From a virus: a stretch of DNA of 35,349 nt. The notes under the pieces are model-generated. The model searched no databases, was not told the origin of the DNA, and was given only the letters and a program-made list of their open reading frames with translations. The position numbers and the translations under genes were made by a program. The DNA lies in IMG/VR virus record IMGVR_UViG_3300008448_000307, positions 1-35,349 of that record. The stretch is one strand, 5' to 3'. Of the stretch, positions 30,125-35,349 are shown in pieces; within the stretch, counting starts at the first letter, position 1; each line of letters starts with the position of its first letter.

Positions 30125-31285
30125 ATGGACGTTTTAGAACAATTTTTATATAGTATAGCATACAAATTCCCTAAAGGATATCCTGATATGAAAAATAAAC
30201 AGGATATCTTAATTATTGAGTCTGAATTAAAAAAAATGGGGGTAGATTTAGAAGAAGCTAAAGGCCCATTTGAAAAATTATCATCTAAAGCCCAAGAAGT
30301 AGCTTTAAACATATCTAAAGAACTACAAATCCCCAAAGAAAATATTCTTTCTGATGCTGCTAATCGTATCCTTATTCTAACAGATGATTCTAGACCTGGT
30401 GTTTTACGGAAATTAGTTGATATGGGATTTGAAAGAGACCCAAATATTAAAGGTTCATCCCAAGGTGGAGTAAAATCACCAGAAGGTATAGAAGTAATCC
30501 TTAAACCACTTTCAGGCCAAGGAGCTCAATCAGCAGGAAAAGTAAACGAAGCATCATTTAATGATTTAATTAATAATAAAGTAGCTGAAAATGGAGGCCC
30601 TATAACTGTTGTATTAAAAAGCTCCAAGAAAAATATCAAAATACCTAACGTACAAAATGCAAAAGATGCATCAGTAGAAGGTGCAACTGAATTTGCAAAA
30701 GCAGATACTCAACTTTTAGATCCTAGTAATAAAGTAGTAGCTAATATTTCTTTAAAGAAAAGGGATGCTATCCGATGGGAAAGTTCTAAAAGTAGACCCA
30801 TTGGAGGAGTAAATATATTTAAAGCATTCCTAGACAAAGTTGGAATTGTAGGATCAGATGATGAAGTTGGGGATTTTGAAAATGTAGTTCTTTATCCTTT
30901 AGATAGACAAGGAAAATATAAACTATATAATCCAACAACAAATCAAGTACTCTCCAAAGTAGTAGTTAAAAATACTCCCGAAGATGTTTTAGAACAAGTA
31001 GTATTTGGAAAAGATAACCCAAAAACAATAGTAGTTAAAGAAACATTTGAAGGTGGATATGATGATTATACATTTGAAAATGGAATTTTAACTTTAAATT
31101 GCCATATTATATATGATGATATTTCAGATATAGAAGGAACATTTGATGAACCTGTATTTGCTTTTTCTAATCATATCGGTCAAGCCTATGGAATTGAATT
31201 TAGATCTTTTAGTAAAGGATTATTATATAAAGACCAAGACCTAAAAGGATCTAGTGCAGAGATAGATTTTAATGATTTAAAATAA
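30125..31285 (+). CDS. Large hypothetical protein, possibly nuclease-fold-like
   Basis: Translation from 30125 gives 386 residues (M-D-V-L-E-Q-F-L-Y-S-I-A). I prefer this start because it follows the preceding stop directly, and an in-frame ATG at 30077 would add low-complexity basic residues inside the neighbour. The N-terminal part has K-F-P-K-G-Y-P-D-M. The central D-T-Q-L-L-D-P-S-N-K-V-V-A-N-I-S-L-K-K resembles the D...(I/S)-L-K core of PD-(D/E)XK restriction-type enzymes, followed by R-W-E-S-S-K. This is suggestive only. The C-terminal 100 residues are beta-rich. It sits among virion- or infection-related genes. Confidence 0.6.
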   Translation: MDVLEQFLYSIAYKFPKGYPDMKNKQDILIIESELKKMGVDLEEAKGPFEKLSSKAQEVALNISKELQIPKENILSDAANRILILTDDSRPGVLRKLVDMGFERDPNIKGSSQGGVKSPEGIEVILKPLSGQGAQSAGKVNEASFNDLINNKVAENGGPITVVLKSSKKNIKIPNVQNAKDASVEGATEFAKADTQLLDPSNKVVANISLKKRDAIRWESSKSRPIGGVNIFKAFLDKVGIVGSDDEVGDFENVVLYPLDRQGKYKLYNPTTNQVLSKVVVKNTPEDVLEQVVFGKDNPKTIVVKETFEGGYDDYTFENGILTLNCHIIYDDISDIEGTFDEPVFAFSNHIGQAYGIEFRSFSKGLLYKDQDLKGSSAEIDFNDLK

Positions 31286-31965
31286 TGGAACGCTTACGTA
31301 AACTAATAAAAGAAGTATTATCTACACCACCCAAAAAAGATGAGTGTAATTGTGGATGTCATACATGTGAAAATGTTGGTAATCCCGGAGTGCTTATAAA
31401 CGAAAGTTTAGTTAAAAAAGAAATACTATCGGAAAATCTGCAATATCATGTGGATAATCAATTACCACTTACAGAAAACACGTTCCGATATGGCTCTGAA
31501 GCTTTCCTTAATTTATGGTCGGAAGCTCGTTATCTGTATGTCCGTGAAGCGATTCATGTAAATGAAGATGATAGAGAAATTTTAACAGAAACTGATTTAG
31601 GTGAATATGGAATATATGAAGGTGTTAAAGTACCATTGGACATACCTATGTTAGAGGAAGACGAACTAGAAGAAGCAAAAGATAAAAAGAAAAACCCACC
31701 AATTGGAAAACCAAAACGTGGTGGATCTAAAAAATTCTATGTTTATGTTCGTAATCCAAAAACTAAAAAAATTAAAAAAGTTAGTTTTGGAGGCACAACT
31801 GGATTATCTGTTAAAATCAATGACCCTAAAGCTAGACAAGCATTTGCGAAAAGACATAGATGTTCTGAAAAAACTGACCGTACAAAACCTTCATATTGGA
31901 GTTGTAGAATCGGTCGTTACTGGAAACAACTAGGAGGTGCAAAAAACTTTAGTGGGTATTGGTGA
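31285..31965 (+). CDS. Cys-rich protein with a basic C-terminal phage domain
   Basis: A 226-residue protein. M-E-R-L-R-K-L-I-K-E (1-10) is the clearest copy of the locus N-terminal helix. C-N-C-G-C-H-T-C (21-28) could bind a metal. Repeated short segments ending in L-S-E-N, L-T-E-N and L-T-E-T follow. Residues about 147-226 form a basic domain (KFYVYVRNPKTKKIKKVSFG, then R-C-S-E-K-T-D-R-T-K-P-S-Y-W-S-C-R) that I recognise as recurrent in T4-like marine phages. A DNA- or RNA-contacting role is likely from charge alone. It is coupled to the preceding gene. Confidence 0.68.
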   Translation: MERLRKLIKEVLSTPPKKDECNCGCHTCENVGNPGVLINESLVKKEILSENLQYHVDNQLPLTENTFRYGSEAFLNLWSEARYLYVREAIHVNEDDREILTETDLGEYGIYEGVKVPLDIPMLEEDELEEAKDKKKNPPIGKPKRGGSKKFYVYVRNPKTKKIKKVSFGGTTGLSVKINDPKARQAFAKRHRCSEKTDRTKPSYWSCRIGRYWKQLGGAKNFSGYW

Positions 31966-31975
31966 TAAAAATATT

Positions 31976-32143
31976 ATGGGACCTATAGAAAAATATTTAG
32001 AAAAACTCGAATCTAAAAGAACATTAAAAGAAGATTCAACAAATATATCTCCAAAAGTCCAAGCATTTTTGGATGAATGTGATCGTTTAAATAGGATTTT
32101 ACAAGACGATGAGTTATTTGAAAAAGAAAGACAAAAGTATTAA
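31976..32143 (+). CDS. Small helical protein, 55 aa
   Basis: The start at 31976 (MGPIEKYLEKLESKRTLKED) is preferred over the upstream in-frame ATG at 31937, which lies inside the previous coding sequence and would add 13 residues. The N-terminal helix carries K-L-E and L-K-E sites like its neighbours. The rest, K-V-Q-A-F-L-D-E-C-D-R-L-N-R-I-L-Q-D-D, is helical and acidic. It abuts the following gene exactly (stop then ATG). Function unknown. Confidence 0.6.
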   Translation: MGPIEKYLEKLESKRTLKEDSTNISPKVQAFLDECDRLNRILQDDELFEKERQKY

Positions 32144-32611
32144 ATGAATAGACTTCAAAAAATAATACAAGAAGTCCTACAAGAGGAAAAAAAACGCGAC
32201 AGATGTTTACGCATTGCTGATCGCAAATTCGATAAACCTTCCGCTTACAAATCTGGTGCTGTAGTTAGATGTCGTAAAGGAGATATTTGGAAAGACCTAA
32301 AAGAAACAGACAACCCTCAATCAGGTAAAGCTGCCCCTTACGGATCAGGATATGCTAAATTAAAAGAAACTATTCTAAACATTATCCAAGAAGACGAATC
32401 TTTACGTAAATGGTTTTCACGTAAAGGTGAACCTGGTAAAAAAGGTGGATGGGTAGATTGCAATACTTGCCGTGAAGTAGACGGAAAAACAAAATGTAAA
32501 GCATGTGGTAGGGAAAAAGGAGAAACACGCTCAAAATATCCTTCATGTCGTCCTACAGCAGCACAATGTAAAACACCTGGAAAAGGTACTAAATGGGGAA
32601 AAACAAAATAA
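32144..32611 (+). CDS. DUF5872-like basic Cys-rich protein
   Basis: A 155-residue protein. The N-terminal helix M-N-R-L-Q-K-I-I-Q-E is of the locus type. Residues 18-50 carry K-R-D-R-C-L-R-I-A-D-R-K-F, P-S-A-Y-K-S-G-A-V-V-R-C-R-K-G, a pattern common in marine phage proteins. A C-terminal section has K-W-F-S-R, then K-K-G-G-W-V-D-C-N-T-C and K-Y-P-S-C-R-P-T-A-A, close to DUF5872-like proteins. The eight cysteines (C21, 43, 106, 109, 118, 121, 135, 142) suggest zinc binding. The role of this family is unknown. Confidence 0.7.
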   Translation: MNRLQKIIQEVLQEEKKRDRCLRIADRKFDKPSAYKSGAVVRCRKGDIWKDLKETDNPQSGKAAPYGSGYAKLKETILNIIQEDESLRKWFSRKGEPGKKGGWVDCNTCREVDGKTKCKACGREKGETRSKYPSCRPTAAQCKTPGKGTKWGKTK

Positions 32612-32612
32612 T

Positions 32613-33050
32613 ATGGATAATTTTGATTTAAAAAAATATTTAGCTGAAGGTAAATTATATGAGGCGGCAATGTCTTGCCCTTTACCTACCCAAGATTTAG
32701 AATTAAACACTAGAAATAGAGATTCAGCTATCAAAGCAGACTATATTAAATATGGTCCTTTAAATGTTGATGAACCTGGTGATTACTGGGATGAATTAGC
32801 AGAACATTGGGACACAACAGTTGAAGCAGCTAAACAATCTTTATGTGCTAATTGTGCTGCATTTGATATTTCCCCAAGAATGGAAGATTGTATGCCCGGC
32901 CCATTATCAGATGAAGATGGAAGACTAGGATATTGTTGGATGCATAGTTTTAAATGCCATTCTGCTCGTACTTGTAGAACATGGGCAAAAGGTGGTCCTA
33001 TTGAAAAAGATAGCATATCTTACGAGTGGCAAGAGCGTAAAGGAGAATGA
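32613..33050 (+). CDS. Cys-rich protein with a FDLKKYLAEGK N-terminus
   Basis: A 145-residue protein. I chose the ATG at 32613 because it follows the stop of the previous gene. A longer in-frame version from 32505 overlaps that gene and adds unrelated residues. The N-terminus D-N-F-D-L-K-K-Y-L-A-E-G-K matches that of the acidic protein at 28106. Cysteines C78, C81, C93, C108, C115 and C121 (L-C-A-N-C, Y-C-W-M-H, K-C-H-S-A-R-T-C) form a compact cluster that could hold a metal or Fe-S centre. It overlaps the next gene by four bases. Confidence 0.68.
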   Translation: MDNFDLKKYLAEGKLYEAAMSCPLPTQDLELNTRNRDSAIKADYIKYGPLNVDEPGDYWDELAEHWDTTVEAAKQSLCANCAAFDISPRMEDCMPGPLSDEDGRLGYCWMHSFKCHSARTCRTWAKGGPIEKDSISYEWQERKGE

Positions 33051-33367
33051 TTTCATATAAAAAACAACTATTGACTACTATAGATGGAATCAAAGTATAT
33101 TTGATTGATTCCTCTATTTTAAGTAAATTATACCCTGTATGGAACAATTATCTAGGTAGCCATCATTATGGTAAAGAAAGCACCCACATACCAGAGGACG
33201 AAATATTCATCTCAGATAAGACTCCTTTGGATGAAATTGAAAAAGTAATATTGCATGAATATGTGGAGAGAGCTATAATGAAAACTTTAGAACTTAAATA
33301 CAATATGTCTCCTAAACAAGCCTGGGATATAGCCCATTATTTTGTTAAAGATAATCTAGGTTTATGA
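33047..33367 (+). CDS. Small protein with an HEYVE metal-site-like motif
   Basis: A 106-residue protein. Near residues 68-74 stands I-L-H70-E71-Y-V-E74, followed 22 residues later by H97 (D-I-A-H-Y-F). The H-E-x-x-E ... H order resembles small zinc-dependent domains, but the canonical second histidine of HExxH is replaced by glutamate. It lacks the locus-type N-terminal (I/L)-x-E helix. Overlaps of four bases at both ends tie it to its neighbours. Function unknown. Confidence 0.6.
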   Translation: MISYKKQLLTTIDGIKVYLIDSSILSKLYPVWNNYLGSHHYGKESTHIPEDEIFISDKTPLDEIEKVILHEYVERAIMKTLELKYNMSPKQAWDIAHYFVKDNLGL

Positions 33368-33624
33368 CCCCATACACTGACATAGAAGTTACAGACAAAT
33401 ATATTATTCGTGAGTTTAACGAAAATATAGACCCAATTGAACTTTTATGGCACCGTGATGATGAATCTAGAACAATAGAGATACTTGGAGAAACAGATTG
33501 GAAATTGCAACTTGATAATCAATTACCAACCTCACTAAACGAACAAATCCATATCCCTAAACATATGTGGCACAGAGTAATTAAGGGAAATGGTAATTTA
33601 AAATTAAAAATATATAAATCATGA
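33364..33624 (+). CDS. Cupin-like small protein
   Basis: An 86-residue beta protein. L-L-W-H30-R-D-D33-E gives the first cupin-like motif, W-K-L-Q-L-D-N-Q-L-P the middle, and I-P-K-H-M-W-H70-R the second, ending in L-K-L-K-I. This is the minimal cupin arrangement I recall from T4-like marine phages. Cupins bind small molecules or metals; no catalytic role is evident. It overlaps both neighbours by four bases. Confidence 0.72.
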   Translation: MTPYTDIEVTDKYIIREFNENIDPIELLWHRDDESRTIEILGETDWKLQLDNQLPTSLNEQIHIPKHMWHRVIKGNGNLKLKIYKS

Positions 33625-34094
33625 AAAAACAAGATTTAAAACAATTAATTCGAGAAGAGCTTATAGTCTCTTCATATGAGTTAATGTTTGAATCTGTTAA
33701 TCCTGATAATCATTATGATTTTGAACATACTCGTAAAAATTTATGGGTGTTTAAAGATAGAAAGGATATTCAACATTTTATAATTTTAAACCAATCCCTT
33801 TATAAAGGAGATACAATAGCTGAAATTAAATTTGGATGGGTAGATGAAAACGGAAATAAACGTTATGATAAACCCCCCACATATGATGAAAAAATATTTA
33901 ACACATTTATCTATATTTTCTTAAACGAAATTTTAAAATACTATACAGAATATTTTACAGAATTTTATTTAGAAGCTAATGATAATTTACGTCATAGATT
34001 GTATAGACAAACATTAAATAAATTTTTAGATAAAACAAAATACACACTAGAAGACATAATAGGAAAAAATACTATAGTAATTAAACCAATTTAA
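33621..34094 (+). CDS. Hypothetical protein with an LIREEL N-terminal helix
   Basis: A 157-residue protein and the last gene of the block. M-K-K-Q-D-L-K-Q-L-I-R-E-E-L is a textbook copy of the locus N-terminal helix. The remainder is aromatic and charged (W-V-F-K-D-R-K-D-I-Q-H-F, then F-N-T-F-I-Y-I-F-L-N-E-I-L-K-Y-Y) with no motif I recognise. A strong terminator follows 54 bases downstream. It could be a packaged protein of unknown action. Confidence 0.62.
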   Translation: MKKQDLKQLIREELIVSSYELMFESVNPDNHYDFEHTRKNLWVFKDRKDIQHFIILNQSLYKGDTIAEIKFGWVDENGNKRYDKPPTYDEKIFNTFIYIFLNEILKYYTEYFTEFYLEANDNLRHRLYRQTLNKFLDKTKYTLEDIIGKNTIVIKPI

Positions 34095-34104
34095 TAAACA
34101 TTTA

Positions 34105-34125
34105 GACTAGATCTATAGCCTAGTC
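34105..34125 (+). repeat. Short hairpin upstream of the terminator
   Basis: GACTAG (34105-34110) pairs with CTAGTC (34120-34125) around a nine-base loop, followed by an A/T run. It may protect or process the 3' end of the transcript; it lacks a T-tract. Confidence 0.35.
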
Positions 34126-34148
34126 GCTTAAAAAATATTTTTGGAGTT

Positions 34149-34182
34149 GTAGCCCGATCTTTGGATTGGGCTACTTTTTTTT
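34149..34182 (+). terminator. Strong intrinsic terminator
   Basis: GTAGCCCGATC pairs with GATTGGGCTAC (11 pairs, one G-U) around a four-base loop TTTG, followed by eight T residues (34175-34182). It is the only textbook Rho-independent terminator I see in the window. It closes the long block that ends at 34094. Confidence 0.9.
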
Positions 34183-34192
34183 GTATATTAAA
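34180..34192 (+). promoter_or_regulatory. Repeated leader motif TTTGTATATTAAA, copy 9
   Basis: The motif begins in the terminator T-tract and is followed by ATTATAAAATATAAT and the ATG at 34208. It returns after a gap of 30 kb, exactly where a new transcription unit begins, which strengthens its reading as a promoter. Confidence 0.6.
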
Positions 34193-34207
34193 ATTATAAA
34201 ATATAAT

Positions 34208-35349
34208 ATGGATAAAAAAATTGTAGTAGTTGGTGGTGGTGTAGCGGGTGCTCATGCCATAACAAAGTTAGTAGATAATGGTTACCCTGGAGAACTCATT
34301 ACAGTAATTGATATGGGTAAAGACCCATATAACCGAAAACCAGAAGAGGTAATGTCAGGTTGGCTAGGGAGTGGAGGATTCTCTGACGGTAAATTAACAT
34401 ATCACCACATGATCGGAGGACAACTTTCAAAATATTGTGGAGAAGAAAAAGCATACCAGTTAATGGATGAAGTTATAGAAACATGGAAACGATTCCACCC
34501 AGACCCATCCAAAATCATGTACTCAAACCCAACAGAAGAACCAGATTTCATTAAACCATATTTCGGTCTGCGTTTATTTGGGGTTTATCATATTGGAACT
34601 GACTACCTACACGAAATAGGAAAAAATTGGTACGATTATTTAGTATCTAAAGGTGTAGAATTTGTATGGGAACATAAAGTTTATAGTATTGATTTTACTA
34701 AAAATGAAGTATCACTTGCAAACCATCACTTTGCAGGTGAAATTCAATATGATGAGCTTATATTTGCTGTAGGTAAATCAGGTATTGACTTCGCTCAACA
34801 ACTAGCAAACGAATATGAATTACCAGATGAACCTAAATCAGTACAAATTGGAGTTCGATTTGAAGCACCACAAGAACACTTTCAAAAATTAATTGATATT
34901 TCATATGACTTTAAGTTATATAGAAAATTTGATGATGAAGGTGTTTCATTACGTTCATTTTGTACAAACAATAATGCTGCTTATGTTGCTGTAGAGGAAA
35001 CTTATGGTGATCATTCATATAATGGCCACGCAAAGAAAGATGAAGCATATAGAAACAATATGACTAACTTTGGTATATTAATGGAAATTAATGGTATTGA
35101 GGATCCATTTACTTGGTCACGTAATGTGGTAAACCAATTACAATATACCTATAAACCTCATAACCCATTAGGGAATGATAGAACTGGTTTGTATTATTCT
35201 CCTTCAAGAAAACCTTCAAGAACGTCTGAAGGATATGAAGTATCTAGTACCCAAATTAGTTTAGATACATTAACTCATGTTGTTGAACCTGTTATGGAAG
35301 GTTACTTTAAATATGTTATGGATTTTATTCAAGACATGAAAAAAGTATT
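34208..35349 (+). CDS. FAD-dependent dehydrogenase, COG2509-like (partial)
   Basis: 380 codons are visible and the frame is open at the window end. The N-terminus K-I-V-V-V-G-G-G-V-A-G-A-H-A is a dinucleotide-binding Rossmann motif. G-S-G-G-F-S-D-G-K-L (near 54-63) is the pattern I associate with the FAD-dependent dehydrogenases of COG2509. L-I-F-A-V-G-K-S-G (near 184-192) is the second FAD contact. It lies behind a terminator and its own early-type leader, so it is independently expressed. As a flavoenzyme in a phage it would be an auxiliary metabolic gene. Substrate unknown; other FAD oxidoreductase or halogenase-like families remain possible. Confidence 0.75.
   Translation, partial: MDKKIVVVGGGVAGAHAITKLVDNGYPGELITVIDMGKDPYNRKPEEVMSGWLGSGGFSDGKLTYHHMIGGQLSKYCGEEKAYQLMDEVIETWKRFHPDPSKIMYSNPTEEPDFIKPYFGLRLFGVYHIGTDYLHEIGKNWYDYLVSKGVEFVWEHKVYSIDFTKNEVSLANHHFAGEIQYDELIFAVGKSGIDFAQQLANEYELPDEPKSVQIGVRFEAPQEHFQKLIDISYDFKLYRKFDDEGVSLRSFCTNNNAAYVAVEETYGDHSYNGHAKKDEAYRNNMTNFGILMEINGIEDPFTWSRNVVNQLQYTYKPHNPLGNDRTGLYYSPSRKPSRTSEGYEVSSTQISLDTLTHVVEPVMEGYFKYVMDFIQDMKKV

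Noticed and set aside
31703-31933. Plus-strand 76-codon frame inside the Cys-rich gene
   Set aside because: It is an alternative frame of a conserved basic domain (Y-W-S-C-R) and has no leader.
32505-32612. Longer start for the Cys-rich protein at 32613
   Set aside because: It would overlap the preceding gene by over 100 bases, whereas the internal ATG reveals the shared D-N-F-D-L-K-K start.

Overview
The window looks like a stretch of an uncultured, contractile-tailed, T4-like (myovirus) phage genome. It is AT-rich, and every credible gene lies on the + strand, packed with TAATG, TGATG and ATGA overlaps. It encodes a gp55-like late sigma factor, gp25-like and gp6-like baseplate wedge proteins, a gp5-like hub/spike protein and a primase. 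A Bacteroidota (flavobacterium-like) host is my best inference. Starts are preceded by A-rich leaders rather than Shine-Dalgarno sequences, a carboxypeptidase-regulatory-like domain and an Hc1-like mini-histone are present, and one TAnnTTTG box occurs. None of these is proof.

Layout. (1) Positions 1-4440 hold an accessory, probably early region of small genes. Most are single units preceded by a repeated leader, TTCGTATATTGAA, then TAATTAAAGATAAA-like sequence, then ATG. It includes micro-membrane proteins, an AT-hook-like repeat protein, a Leu-like tRNA with an abnormal centre, a long RNA hairpin, a GC-rich G-tract island, a Fragile-X-F-type membrane protein and a T5orf172/GIY-YIG-like protein. 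(2) Positions 4455-6255 encode an HD phosphohydrolase, a membrane-anchored small protein and the late sigma factor. (3) Positions 6268-21889 form the baseplate/tail module: spike, a carboxypeptidase-regulatory-like protein, gp25, gp6, a DNRLRE-like protein, a 2024-residue giant, and tandem paralogues. A second motif, ATATTTATAA, precedes several of these genes and may be the late promoter. (4) Positions 21891-24049 encode a GIY-YIG-like protein, a CHC2/TOPRIM primase and a RecB/Cas4-like nuclease.

(5) Positions 24061-34094 carry about sixteen genes: a P-loop kinase, a nucleotidyltransferase fused to two HExxH segments, a HAD phosphatase, a zinc-ribbon protein, a membrane GAF-like protein, an acidic protein, an Hc1-like mini-histone, an EF-hand protein, a possible nuclease-fold protein, Cys-rich proteins and a cupin. 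Many start with a short basic amphipathic helix ending in (I/L)-x-E. That is the form of T4 capsid-targeting sequences cut by the gp21 prohead protease. My main hypothesis is that this locus encodes a set of proteins packaged inside the head and delivered with the DNA. (6) A strong intrinsic terminator at 34149-34182 ends the block. An early-type promoter then drives an FAD-dependent dehydrogenase (COG2509-like) that runs off the window.

All assignments come from reading the sequence and recalling families. No search or folding program was run.
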